Assembly (NCBI GenBank): GCA_963747535.1
Contig: CAVVFX010000015.1
Span: 1-64,000, forward strand
Source of the DNA: CAVVFX01 sp963747535
GTDB lineage: Bacteria > Acidobacteriota > Terriglobia > Bryobacterales > Bryobacteraceae
DNA: 64,000 nt
Direction: 5' to 3'
Part shown: one piece after another, positions 7,367 through 15,973 of the stretch
How positions within the stretch are numbered: position 1 is the stretch's first letter
How the letters are laid out: each line of letters begins with the position of its first letter
Made by a program: the position numbers and the translations under genes
The notes under the pieces: generated by a model
What the model saw: the letters and a program-made list of their open reading frames with translations, nothing else
What the model was told of the DNA's origin: nothing
The model's database searches: none

Positions 7367-10279
7367 CTAGAACGTTAACCGAAGCTGCAGTTCGATCTTG
7401 CGGTTGCCCGCGGCGCCACTGGCATACGGACCAAAGCCTCCCGCTAAGGACGTCGACTGCCCGAATAGGGGTGAACTCAGGTTACCGATCGGGGGCGCAT
7501 CGTTGATGTGGTTGATCACGTTCCGTCCGGAGACCGAAAAAGTCAGGTTGTATTTGCCCGTCCCCGACGCGCCGAACATACCGCCGGGGCCACCACCGCC
7601 CGGACCGCCGCGCCCGCCACCGCCTCCTCCGCCGCCAGGCGGAGGGCCTCCCATCATCACACCCCGTGGAGGTCCACCCTGCGTGGCCACCTGGTCGGCT
7701 CTCTTGCCGAAGCTCCAGGTGCGGCTCACCCGGAGGTTGATGGATATGTTCCCGGGGCCATCACCGTAGTTGCGCGGGATGATCGTCGAACTCGTTGTCG
7801 GGTTGATATCGAAGGTGCCCCACGGAGTGGTGCGCAGATTAGCGGCAGCCGTGGCGCTGGTGGCGAACGCGGGACGGTCCGTGAGGATGCCGTCGCCGTT
7901 GAGGTCCGGCCCGGCGATGATGTTGAACGGCGCGCCGGATGCCAGCATGATAAACGGCGACAACGATACGCCCCATTTAGGCGTGAGGCTTCCACCGATG
8001 AATGCCCGATGGTGCACGTCGAAAGCCGTCCGCCCATATTCGGTGCTCAGATTGTAAGTGTTCGCCGGGAAGGTATTCACGCCGTCCGTGTTGCCGTTCG
8101 CGTGGCCATAAGCGTAGAACCCGAAAAGGGTAAGCTTGGCGCTCACGCGCGCGGAAACATTACTGATCATCTGGTGCTGATTGAAGATGCCGCTCGCTTC
8201 GTAAAGATAGATATCGCCGGCCGCTGCTCCATAAGGACGCACGCCGCTGCCTGCGACCAGCGAATTGTAGGTCCCCGGAAGCGGAGCGTTGATGTTGCGC
8301 GTCCTGAGTTCGTGGTTTCCTCGGGAGTTGATGAAATTGACGGCTGCGGTAATGTTGTGCGGCAACTGACGTTCCAGACCCACCACTTCCTGTGCCACGT
8401 AAGGCGTATGCAGATGGGAATCCACCTCGTAGATGGCCTGCGGGATACGCGACGCGGTTAGCGAGGTCACCGTCGGCACATTGGGGTAGAAGTTCGGATT
8501 GTCCACCACGAACTGCTGCTGCGTGGTCCCGTTAAAACGGCGGGCATTCAGCGACAAGTTGTAATCGAAGCGGTCATAGAATAATCCCCCTCCGACGCGC
8601 AGCACCGTCTTGGCAGGACCTCCTTTCTTACTATCGAGGCCCCAGGCGAGGCTGACCCGCGGACCAAAATCGCCATGGTCGGAGATATTGGTCTGGGTTT
8701 CGAAGCGCAGGCCGGCGCTCACCGTGATGTTCGGCTTCATTCGCCAGTCATCCTGTACGAACAGCCCGGCGTCCACCTGGTTGATACTGGCGATCGGAGT
8801 TCCGCCGGCGATGCTGAAAATCCCGGGACCTGCCCCGGCGGCGTAGATCTGCGCCGGTGTGGCGCCTTGCGAGAGCATCTGCTGGGCCTGGGAGTACGTG
8901 GCCATGGAAAAGAAGGTGAAGGTGCCGTTGTAATTGGACGTCGACTGATTTTCCAGCTTGTACAAGCGCACTCTTCCGCCGAACTTCATGGAGTGGGCGC
9001 CGCGCGTGAGCGACGTGCTGTTGGACAATTCGTACGAATTGAGGCGATTGAAGTTGGAACTGAACGGCGCACCGCCGCCGGTAAAAGCATCCTGCACGTT
9101 GATGGTGGGTTGGGTGCTGTCACCCTGTTGGGTCAGGTTCGTCCGATCGTACATGAAGCGCGTCTCGTTGATCGTAGTGGTGTTGAGGATCGCCGTCTCG
9201 GTGAGTTGGACGGTTTGTTCCCCGCTGTCCTGCTGATAGGCGCGCGACACCAGGTTGAATTGGCCGACGCCCTGGTTTCCGCTGGTGCGGTCGCTGTAGG
9301 AGTAGCGCCCGGTGAGGGTGTTGTTCGCATTGATCGCGTAATCGATGCGCGGGCTGACGATAATGTCGCGGATCGGAGTCACGATACCGGAACTGAACGG
9401 CACAACGTTGTAGCTGGAGTCGAGGACCGTGGCGACCACCAGCGCGTTTTCATCGATGCTGCGGCGTTCTACGTCGAGAAAGAAAGAAGTCTTCTTGTTC
9501 AGCGCACCGCTGACGTACCCGCCGAACAGTTCCGACTGGAATGGGGGCGCGACAGCTACAAAGGGATTGCGCGAGTTGAAATCCTTGTCCCCGAAGTTGA
9601 AGAACGCCTGGCCGTGAAGTTTGTCGGTGCCGGGCTTGGTGAGGATTTCGATCCGGCCGAAACCCAGCCGGTCATATTCCGCGGCGAAGGGATTGGAGTT
9701 GATGCGGATCTCCCGGATGGAAGATTTCGGAGGGAGTTGGCCGCCCGAGAAACCGTCGATGAAGATCTGTCCGCCATTGGGACCTGCCGCAGGTCCCGCC
9801 AGCGCCTGTAAGTCTGCCTGCAGATCGTCTGGATCGTCGGGGAGAGCTTCGAGGTCGGTACCACGCAAAACCAACTGTCCGACATTGGAGGTTGGGTCAG
9901 TCGAGACCTGCACCGTGTCCGTAACCGTGACTTCCTGGGTCTCGCTGGCGATGGGAAGTCGGACACTGATGGTCACCGGCGCGATGCCTTCGATCTTGAT
10001 GCCGGATTTCTCAAATGTGGCAAAGCCCTTGGCTATTCCCCGGACGAAGTAGGTGCCGGTGGGAAGAATCATCTGGAAGTTGCCGGTGCGATCGGTCTGG
10101 GCCACGGTGACTTTGCCGGTTTCGCTGGTTGCTGTAATCGTCCCGTCGGGAATCGCTGCGCCGGAGGGATCGGTGATCTGACCTTTAAGAGTGGGTCCGG
10201 TGGCCTGCCCGAGTAGACCCGCGGTCGACGTGAAAAACAGGTATAGGGCTAAGTAGAAGTGCGCTGGAAATTTATACAT
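7367..10279 (-). CDS. TonB-dependent receptor-like outer-membrane protein with carboxypeptidase-regulatory domain
   Basis: A 970-residue protein of the large acidobacterial OM family. A signal peptide (about 1-24, ending at GQA) is followed by a CarboxypepD_reg/Cna-B-like sandwich (about 28-110), a plug-like region and a long beta-barrel ending in an aromatic C-terminus (LRLTF). Near residues 860-905 there is an unusual Gly/Pro-rich insertion with runs of glycine, probably an extracellular or periplasmic loop. Such proteins are presumed uptake receptors for glycans or peptides, but no substrate can be read here. No enzyme gene follows in the same direction. Confidence 0.8.
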   Translation of the reverse strand: MYKFPAHFYLALYLFFTSTAGLLGQATGPTLKGQITDPSGAAIPDGTITATSETGKVTVAQTDRTGNFQMILPTGTYFVRGIAKGFATFEKSGIKIEGIAPVTISVRLPIASETQEVTVTDTVQVSTDPTSNVGQLVLRGTDLEALPDDPDDLQADLQALAGPAAGPNGGQIFIDGFSGGQLPPKSSIREIRINSNPFAAEYDRLGFGRIEILTKPGTDKLHGQAFFNFGDKDFNSRNPFVAVAPPFQSELFGGYVSGALNKKTSFFLDVERRSIDENALVVATVLDSSYNVVPFSSGIVTPIRDIIVSPRIDYAINANNTLTGRYSYSDRTSGNQGVGQFNLVSRAYQQDSGEQTVQLTETAILNTTTINETRFMYDRTNLTQQGDSTQPTINVQDAFTGGGAPFSSNFNRLNSYELSNSTSLTRGAHSMKFGGRVRLYKLENQSTSNYNGTFTFFSMATYSQAQQMLSQGATPAQIYAAGAGPGIFSIAGGTPIASINQVDAGLFVQDDWRMKPNITVSAGLRFETQTNISDHGDFGPRVSLAWGLDSKKGGPAKTVLRVGGGLFYDRFDYNLSLNARRFNGTTQQQFVVDNPNFYPNVPTVTSLTASRIPQAIYEVDSHLHTPYVAQEVVGLERQLPHNITAAVNFINSRGNHELRTRNINAPLPGTYNSLVAGSGVRPYGAAAGDIYLYEASGIFNQHQMISNVSARVSAKLTLFGFYAYGHANGNTDGVNTFPANTYNLSTEYGRTAFDVHHRAFIGGSLTPKWGVSLSPFIMLASGAPFNIIAGPDLNGDGILTDRPAFATSATAAANLRTTPWGTFDINPTTSSTIIPRNYGDGPGNISINLRVSRTWSFGKRADQVATQGGPPRGVMMGGPPPGGGGGGGGRGGPGGGGPGGMFGASGTGKYNLTFSVSGRNVINHINDAPPIGNLSSPLFGQSTSLAGGFGPYASGAAGNRKIELQLRLTF

Positions 10280-10852
10280 CGCTTATCACTCTATTGGACC
10301 GAAAATAGCCGGGCGAGGCTAGCAGGAAGCGTGAAAAGTATTGTAAGGATTCGTCAACCGTCGCAGCGGGGAGATTCCACTCGTAAAACGAATGGAATCT
10401 CGACCTCGACTGCACGGCGAAAGGCTCGTCCGCGTGTACCCGCCCAAGGTGCAACGCGCTTACGTCCCTACCGCTAGGGAGACGAACGTTCCGCCGTCCA
10501 CTCTACCGGCCTCCTCCGAAGCCGTTGACGGTGGCACCTGGCTCACCGGGCCGCCCGAGTGACGCGGCGGTCTTTCTGATTTCACTGTCTCACGCGGGAT
10601 GCTGAGAAAGATTAGGCTCTTTTCGTAACTAATTGATTCAATGGTAAATATTTCGAAGAAGTCAGTGAACCCCTTCGTAACACAGCACGCCTTCGCCGCA
10701 AACCGTAGGGTAGACCATCGTTTTTTGTGGTCTGCCCTGGATGCGCAGCAGCCGCTTTGGCGCCCTCCAAAGAACGCAAAACTTAGTAGCTCCTCTCAGT
10801 TTGTCGCAATTATCCCTTCCGAACGCCCCGCCCGCTAGTGATCGCGCCACCC
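10280..10852. repeat. Intergenic region carrying a REP hairpin (about 10705-10755)
   Basis: A REP-I copy in reverse orientation: AGACCA at 10712-10717 pairs with TGGTCT at 10728-10733 around a T-rich loop, followed by ATGCGCAGCAGCC, the remnant of the partner hairpin. The remaining sequence between the receptor and the kinase shows no convincing gene; it should hold the receptor promoter near 10280-10400. Confidence 0.6.
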
Positions 10853-12715
10853 CTACTCCAGCGTGATCTTCACGAAATTGGTATTGCCGTTGCGGATCTC
10901 CACGCGGTCCACGGCGCTTCGTCCGTTCTTGTCCACCTTGACCGTATAAGTACCCGGAGGAAGGTTGAACTGTGACGGTGTCGTCTGGCCCTGGACTTTA
11001 CCGTTGATCGTGATGGTGGCGCCAGGCGGGACAGTGGTGATCATGAGCACTCCGGCGGTCTTGCGCAACGAGATTAAAGGTACATCCTGCGCTTCGCTCG
11101 AGACGTGGACGTCGCGCCGCTCTTCCTGATAGCCGTCCAGGCGCAAGGAAAGCGAGTGTAATCCGGGCGATACTTCTAGAGTGCAGGGCGTGATGCAAGT
11201 CGGTCCGCTGCCGCCATCCATCACCGCGCTGGCCCCGGGAGGATTGGTCGCAACGGAAATACCCTGCGCGTTGCCGTTCAGGTGCGGAACCGCGGGTACC
11301 GTTGTCGCGAAGCCCTCATCCTGACTTGATTCGAGCGGACGCATAGGAGACGGTTTGGCCGGTTTGGCAGCCTCCGCTCTAGGGGGTGCCGCCTTCGGCA
11401 CAACCGGTTCCGTTCCTCCCTTTTCGGGCTGCGGTGTCGGTTGGCTCGATGGGGCCGGAGGCGCCATCGCGCTTCCCTTGTCGGAAGCCGGCTCCTCCGC
11501 CTTCGTAGCGCTCTCGCTGGCCGGAGGGTTAGCCGTCGAATGATCAGGCGGCGCGGTCTCGGCGCTGTTTGGGTCAGCCGGAGGCGTGGCTTTTGCGGCC
11601 AAGTCCTGTCTCTGATTATCGGGCTGACCAGCCGCTGGGGGCCCGCCGCCCTGCCAGGTCAGCAGACTGAACACCCCAACCACCGTCAGGAAGGCGGCGG
11701 CCAATGGAAGAATCTTCGCCCCGGGGCGAGGTTTGGAGCCGGACACGCCGGACCACCCGGTTTGCTCCCCCTCCTTTTGCCCCACTTTTTTTTGCGGAGG
11801 ATTCGGTATCGGCGCAGGAATTCTCGCAGCAAGTCCCGTCATGGTTGACATGTTAAGGCTCGCGCCTCGCGCCACGGGTGTCCAACCCCGGGTCGCTGCG
11901 CAGGTAGTCTCGAGCGAGCCGACAAACTCAGCGCAAGTCCGGTAGCGATTCCCGGGCTTCTTCGAAAGACCCTTGCGCAGTACTCCTTCGACATACGGCC
12001 CCAGCGTCCGGTTGAGCCGCTGCGGGGATACCGGTTCTTCGGCTACGATTTTGTAGACCACCGTGCTGAGTTGCTCGCCCGGGAACGGCCGCTCGCCCGT
12101 CAGGATCTCGTAGGCAATGACCGCCAGCGAGAACTGGTCCGACCTTCCGGTGATCTCGGTGCCTTGCACCTGCTCGGGCGACATGTAGTTGGGCGTCCCG
12201 ACCAGCGTACCGGTCATGGTATAGCTGTCCGCCGCCGCGTTGATCTTGGCGATGCCGAAATCCGTCACTTTGACATTGCCGTCGCGTCCCAGCATGATGT
12301 TGGCGGGCTTGATGTCGCGGTGGATGATGCCCTTCGTATGCGCGTAATCGACGGCTGTCGCAGTCTGGCGCAGGATCGCGAACATTTTGCCCGGTTCGAG
12401 CGGCTTGCCCGACGCCATGATGTCCTCGAAGGTTGGGCCGTCGACGTACTCCATCGAGATATACGCGACACCGTCCTCCTCGGCCATATCGTAAATCGTG
12501 ACGATGTTGGGATGCGACAGCACTCCGGCCGAGCGAGCTTCGCGGAACAGACGCTCGCGCAGTTTCTCGCGCTGGTGGGCGTTGTCGACGTCGCGCAAGC
12601 GGACGGTTTTAATGGCGACGGAACGCCCGATAGTGGGATCGGTGGCCAGATACACAATCCCCATAGCGCCGCGGCCGATTTCCTTGACGATGCGGTATCG
12701 GCCAATACGGTCCAT
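10853..12715 (-). CDS. Membrane Ser/Thr protein kinase with PEGA domains
   Basis: A 620-residue Hanks-type kinase. The kinase domain covers about 7-270, with glycine loop IGRGAMG, catalytic K36 (VAIK), HRDIKPAN (D134) and DFG at 152-154. A proline/alanine-rich linker surrounds one membrane helix at about 335-353. The extracytoplasmic part is a long Pro/Ala/Ser-rich stalk ending in two PEGA repeats (about 480-620; NPPGASAVMDGG and VPPGATITINGK). It is probably a sensor kinase of surface or cell-envelope state. The gene appears monocistronic; the substrate is not deducible. Confidence 0.9.
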   Translation of the reverse strand: MDRIGRYRIVKEIGRGAMGIVYLATDPTIGRSVAIKTVRLRDVDNAHQREKLRERLFREARSAGVLSHPNIVTIYDMAEEDGVAYISMEYVDGPTFEDIMASGKPLEPGKMFAILRQTATAVDYAHTKGIIHRDIKPANIMLGRDGNVKVTDFGIAKINAAADSYTMTGTLVGTPNYMSPEQVQGTEITGRSDQFSLAVIAYEILTGERPFPGEQLSTVVYKIVAEEPVSPQRLNRTLGPYVEGVLRKGLSKKPGNRYRTCAEFVGSLETTCAATRGWTPVARGASLNMSTMTGLAARIPAPIPNPPQKKVGQKEGEQTGWSGVSGSKPRPGAKILPLAAAFLTVVGVFSLLTWQGGGPPAAGQPDNQRQDLAAKATPPADPNSAETAPPDHSTANPPASESATKAEEPASDKGSAMAPPAPSSQPTPQPEKGGTEPVVPKAAPPRAEAAKPAKPSPMRPLESSQDEGFATTVPAVPHLNGNAQGISVATNPPGASAVMDGGSGPTCITPCTLEVSPGLHSLSLRLDGYQEERRDVHVSSEAQDVPLISLRKTAGVLMITTVPPGATITINGKVQGQTTPSQFNLPPGTYTVKVDKNGRSAVDRVEIRNGNTNFVKITLE

Positions 12716-12947
12716 GAAATATTAGTCTAGCGAATTGCGTAACTGAGACTTCATCAGTCTGGGTTGTGTGCGGTAAAAGCGGCCGCTCCGACCCTACGGC
12801 GAAGATAGACGAATCCACTGGGGACCCAGTTTCAAACGCTTCGCGCCGATCCTCTTTAGAGGTTGCAAAAATCGGCAACGAAATTGTGGGGCGGTCGATC
12901 TTGGCCCTAGCCGCCTTTGGGCGGCTCTAGAGTTTGCACATTTTGGC
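12716..12947. other. Intergenic, no gene recognised
   Basis: The spacer between the kinase start and the RAYT stop should contain the kinase promoter. I see no gene or clear motif. Confidence 0.4.
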
Positions 12948-13469
12948 TCAGGGATCCGTCAGGTTTGGTGGGGCAGGCGGTGTCGCCTGCCACCCGGCGC
13001 TGGGCCAGCGCCAGTGTTCCGCACAGCACACCAGGCCGGCCGAAATCGGATTTTGCTCAATATAGGCAATGGCTCGGCTCAGCTGACTCGGCCAAAACGG
13101 CTGTCCGGACCGCCCCAGGATTTGGTTAGCAGCTCTCGCCGTTGATCCTTTTAACCAGCGCATCAGCGCCGGTGTCGCAACCACAGGGAGAATGAGCAAA
13201 TGAACATGGTTAGGCATCACGACCCAAGCAACCAGGTCATAGAAGTGCCTCTCGCAATCTCCAACCAGAATCTTGTTGGAGACCAAATCGATAATCTGAG
13301 GGCCCTTGAGCCATAAGGGTCCCGAGGCGCGCCTGCCCAAAACCCGATCCTGAGCCGCGAAAGCGTGCCCTGGAGTAGCGTACAGAGTAGAATCACGCTT
13401 GACAGAAAGTGACCCCCAAAGACGCCAAGTCAGGAACAAATGGGCACTCTCTGGATAGTAATGCGGCAA
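12948..13469 (-). CDS. REP-associated tyrosine transposase (RAYT, IS200/IS605-like Y1)
   Basis: A 173-residue Y1 HUH-family protein. The N-terminus has the family hallmark HLFLTWRLWG; the HUH metal motif is H88-V-H90 within WVVMPNHVHLL. The segment AYIEQNPISAGLV holds Y136, which by comparison with the E. coli RAYT as I recall it is the likely nicking tyrosine. The spacer between FW (125-126) and that Tyr helix is about 6-12 residues shorter than in relatives I remember, which could impair activity. The last residues are encoded by the REP itself. It is expected to process REP hairpins as single-stranded DNA. Confidence 0.8.
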   Translation of the reverse strand: MPHYYPESAHLFLTWRLWGSLSVKRDSTLYATPGHAFAAQDRVLGRRASGPLWLKGPQIIDLVSNKILVGDCERHFYDLVAWVVMPNHVHLLILPVVATPALMRWLKGSTARAANQILGRSGQPFWPSQLSRAIAYIEQNPISAGLVCCAEHWRWPSAGWQATPPAPPNLTDP

Positions 13470-13532
13470 TCTTCTTCGGTATTTCAGGCATTGCTATTGG
13501 ACGGGCAGGCGAAACCGCCTGCCCCACCAATA
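12960..13532. mobile_element. RAYT unit flanked by inverted REP hairpins
   Basis: The left end has hairpin GGCAGGCG/CGCCTGCC at 12972-12991 (loop GTGT). The right end has GGGCAGGCG/CGCCTGCCC at 13503-13524 (loop AAAC). With its context TTGGTGGGGCAGGCGG, the left end is repeated in inverted orientation at the right, so the transposase gene is bounded by two facing REP copies, the standard RAYT arrangement. The left REP overlaps the 3' end of the coding sequence and supplies its last residues. Confidence 0.75.
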
Positions 13533-13588
13533 CCGCCCGCGAAGACTGCTGGCTGCCCCACGGTTAGCGGTTGTGCCTCGGCTGGAAT

Positions 13589-14473
13589 CTAACAGCTCAA
13601 TACCGGGCACGGAGAATCCTTGATCACCGAATACGCATGGCTTCGCAGACGGCTGAAGGGCTTCTGAATGTGTCCCCGCCCAATGACGACGAGGTCTGCC
13701 GCAAACTGGAGGGCCGCATCGCGGATCACGTCACGCACGCTGCCCGCGCCCAGGTGAACCTTCAGGTGCGTTCCTGTCCGCTGCTGCAAAGCCGCAATCT
13801 CGTCGCGCGCGCTATTCGAAAAGAAGTCTTCCGGAGTCACTTCCGACGGTTTGGCCGCACCGGAATCTCCGTCCGCCATCGCATGAACCAGTTCGACTTC
13901 CGCCCCGTAATCCTGAGCCAGCGCCACAGCTTCTTTCGTTAAAGCTACGGCCTGCGGCTCGCGATTTACCGCACAAAGTATTTTGCGGACCTGCAAGTAC
14001 TCCGATGAGAGCCCTGTCTCGATGTGCGCATCGGTCCAGACAGCGCATTCTGAATGGTGCAGGACGCGCGCCGTTACCGACCCCAGGAACAGGCTGCGAA
14101 ACGGGCCTTTGCCGTGAGTCGGCATCATGATCAGGTCGCAACCCAGGCTTTGTGCCTGGGCCACGATCGCGTAACCCGGATCGCCGCGCTCGCAGACGGT
14201 TTCCACCGGCCCCTCGTGAGAGATATCGCCGAAGTAGCGGCAGGCAAAGCCGCCGAGACACTCCCGGCCCAGCTTATACTGCGCCTCAAATTCATCCCAC
14301 GGCATGTGAAGCGAGGGGGTGACGGCAGCGTACCAGTCCACCGGGATCTCCACCACGTGCAACAGGGTTAACTTCGCCCGGCAGTGCCGCACCATCTGCT
14401 TGACGAATGGGATTGTTGCTTCGCATCGCAGCGAAAAGTCAACCGGGAAAAGAACACGACTAAACGCGTTCAT
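13589..14473 (-). CDS. Tandem universal stress protein
   Basis: This 294-residue protein contains two UspA domains: residues about 1-145 (FSRVLFPVDFS... MMPTHGKGPFRSLFLGSVTARVLHHSECAV) and about 165-294 (VRKILCAVN... VVIGRGHIQKPFSRLRSHAYSVIKDSPCPVL). The first domain has a G-x2-G-x9-G(S)-like ATP motif; the second is degenerate, with GRGH replacing the usual loop. I place the start at the ATG at 14473, where the first Usp strand begins; the ORF is open a further 177 bp upstream but that part is not Usp-like. The likely role is stress survival through nucleotide binding. Confidence 0.8.
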   Translation of the reverse strand: MNAFSRVLFPVDFSLRCEATIPFVKQMVRHCRAKLTLLHVVEIPVDWYAAVTPSLHMPWDEFEAQYKLGRECLGGFACRYFGDISHEGPVETVCERGDPGYAIVAQAQSLGCDLIMMPTHGKGPFRSLFLGSVTARVLHHSECAVWTDAHIETGLSSEYLQVRKILCAVNREPQAVALTKEAVALAQDYGAEVELVHAMADGDSGAAKPSEVTPEDFFSNSARDEIAALQQRTGTHLKVHLGAGSVRDVIRDAALQFAADLVVIGRGHIQKPFSRLRSHAYSVIKDSPCPVLSC

Positions 14474-14782
14474 GGCTAGTCTTAACGCCTTTCGTAGGTG
14501 TGAATCGGCACTTATAGGACCACTTTCATTTGAAGCCGTGGTTGGACTCTCAAGGGTATTGATTCCATCACGAAATCGAGAGTTGAAATCGTTCAAAAAC
14601 CAACAGGACGGGCTTGAATTGAGTGATTCAACTCCATCCAGCTTCGTCATTTAGCGCAGGTTGCGCCCGCTGCGCCGGAAGGATCGAAACCTATCGTGCC
14701 CTAAAACCGTCACTTATGCCAAGACTCAGTATGCCGAGTCTGTGAACAACCTAATAAATCGATTTTAAGAGGAGATTGACAC

Positions 14783-15454
14783 TTGAGAAAATTTTGCCGG
14801 TACCTGCCCCTGTTATCGCTGGTACCTTTCTGCGTATCACTCGCCAGCGCGCAGAGCGCGGTAGACATTAACATGGGGTTCGGCGGTGCCTGGGCTAGCG
14901 CGAATAACAGCGGCATCGAGAATGCGAATTCGCTCAACAATGCGTTCGGAAGCTGCACGCCCTCCACGAGCGATCCCAATTGCGAGGCTTTGCCGAAATT
15001 GAACGCTTTCATGCTGGGCTTCGGCGGAGACGTGATGTTCAAGCCGAAATTCGGTTTTGGAGTAGAGTACGCCATCCAGCCGGCCCAGCAAAACTACGGC
15101 CCGCTAAAAGATCGGCAGTCGTTCGTCGATTTCAACGGGATCTACCGGCCGATACAGACGAAACGCGCGGCGTTGAACATAGAAGGCGGCATCGGCGATG
15201 CTCGCACATCGTTTTCGTATACCCAGAGTTCCTGCGTCGGCACCGCGGTGTGCAGTTCGCAAAACTCGCCAGTGGGAAGTGCCAACCATTTTGACGGGCA
15301 TATTGGCGTCGGAGTCCAGATTTACGTGACCGAGCACATTTTCGTTCGCCCCCAGTTCGATCTCCACCTAGTGAGTGGCTTAACTGACCAGTTCGGCAGC
15401 AACGTTGTCCCGTCTGCCATGGTTTGGGTCGGTTACAACTTGGGTAGTAAATAA
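14783..15454 (+). CDS. Secreted outer-membrane beta-barrel-like protein
   Basis: A 223-residue exported protein. A signal peptide of about 24 residues ends at LASAQS. The mature part is Gly/Phe/Asn-rich with alternating strands (MLGFGGDVMFKPKFGFGVEY; FDGHIGVGVQIYVTEHIFVRPQFDLHLV), the pattern of an OmpA/OmpW-like small barrel or opacity-type protein. The start is TTG at 14783, chosen for the AAGAGGAG site 8-9 bp upstream. Four Cys residues in the mature part could form disulfides. A strong GC-rich hairpin follows the stop at 15469-15505. No specific family is assigned. Confidence 0.6.
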   Translation: MRKFCRYLPLLSLVPFCVSLASAQSAVDINMGFGGAWASANNSGIENANSLNNAFGSCTPSTSDPNCEALPKLNAFMLGFGGDVMFKPKFGFGVEYAIQPAQQNYGPLKDRQSFVDFNGIYRPIQTKRAALNIEGGIGDARTSFSYTQSSCVGTAVCSSQNSPVGSANHFDGHIGVGVQIYVTEHIFVRPQFDLHLVSGLTDQFGSNVVPSAMVWVGYNLGSK

Positions 15455-15468
15455 GTCTTGCTGCCCAA

Positions 15469-15505
15469 CCGCTCCCGGCTTTCTCATCCTCCAGGCCGGG
15501 AGCGG
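15469..15505 (+). terminator. Strong stem-loop after the barrel gene
   Basis: A perfect 11-bp stem, CCGCTCCCGGC with GCCGGGAGCGG, and a 15-base loop lie 15 bp after the stop. There is no T-tract, so it could be a non-canonical terminator or an mRNA 3'-end stabiliser. Confidence 0.55.
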
Positions 15506-15649
15506 ACCCCACCTGCTATCACCACCCTCCTAGCGTTCCCCGACGACTCCCTCCTAAGTCTCTCATCCTGCATGCACATAAATTCCGCTACACCGGTGAC
15601 CGGTCCCGGAGGGCCTTCGATCACTCTTCTTCATCTCTCGTATTTGCCG

Positions 15650-15746
15650 TGATTTCAACCGCTTAGCGGTGGATAAACGCGAATTGGCGAACCCCGCGGT
15701 ATAGCTTGAAATCAGAAAAGAAGCGCGGGCCGGAAAGAAAACCGGC
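15650..15746 (+). ncRNA. Possible structured leader RNA upstream of a micro-ORF
   Basis: A closing stem TGATTTCAA (15650-15658) pairs perfectly with TTGAAATCA (15706-15714). Inside it are a small hairpin CCGC/GCGG with loop TTA (15659-15669) and a CGCG/CGCG pairing. A further hairpin GCCGG/CCGGC (15729-15746) separates it from the Shine-Dalgarno of the 11-codon ORF. This nested arrangement just before a strong ribosome site suggests a cis-regulatory leader or small RNA. I cannot match it to a known class, and without homologues it remains speculative. Confidence 0.3.
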
Positions 15747-15774
15747 AAGCGATCTACTAAAGGAGAGAATTACC

Positions 15775-15810
15775 ATGGACGAACCTATCGTAATCGTGAT
15801 CCCCAGCTAA
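15775..15810 (+). CDS. Micro-ORF (MDEPIVIVIPS) with very strong ribosome site
   Basis: An 11-codon ORF preceded by AAGGAGAG at 15760-15767, spaced 7-8 bp from the ATG, the best Shine-Dalgarno in this region. The peptide is two acidic residues, a Val/Ile-rich hydrophobic run and a Pro-Ser end. It lies about 160 bp upstream of the CHAT gene. It may be a translated leader peptide, a signalling peptide or a substrate of neighbouring proteases, but none of these can be shown from the sequence. Chance occurrence cannot be excluded. Confidence 0.4.
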   Translation: MDEPIVIVIPS

Positions 15811-15949
15811 GCGAGTCTTCCTTCGATTTGCCCCACACACCCGGTTCCGTGACGCTATATTGCCGCCACGGCACCGGGTAATGTTCTTCCTCCCGGCAAC
15901 TCATCGAAAATATCTCCCTACATAAAACGCAAATAACAAGACTTGTTGA

Positions 15950-15969
15950 TGTATTGTTTATTACAATAC
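15950..15969. promoter_or_regulatory. Operator-like inverted repeat at the CHAT gene start
   Basis: GTATTGT and ACAATAC form a perfect dyad around TTATT, preceded by T. It ends only 4 bp before the GTG start codon, so there is no room for a normal Shine-Dalgarno after it. A regulator bound here would block transcription or initiation. A near copy lies at 18359-18378. Confidence 0.5.
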
Positions 15970-15973
15970 GTTC

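Noticed and set aside
8675..9811. Long plus-strand ORF opposite the first receptor gene
   Set aside because: Antisense shadow: the opposite strand encodes an intact receptor with recognisable domains.
7367..10279. Toxin or adhesin reading of the Gly-rich segment
   Set aside because: The rest of the protein matches the TonB-receptor-like family end to end, so the Gly-rich part is best seen as an insertion.
13589..14650. Longer start for the universal stress protein at 14650
   Set aside because: The extra 59 residues do not resemble the Usp fold; the Usp domain begins at the ATG at 14473.
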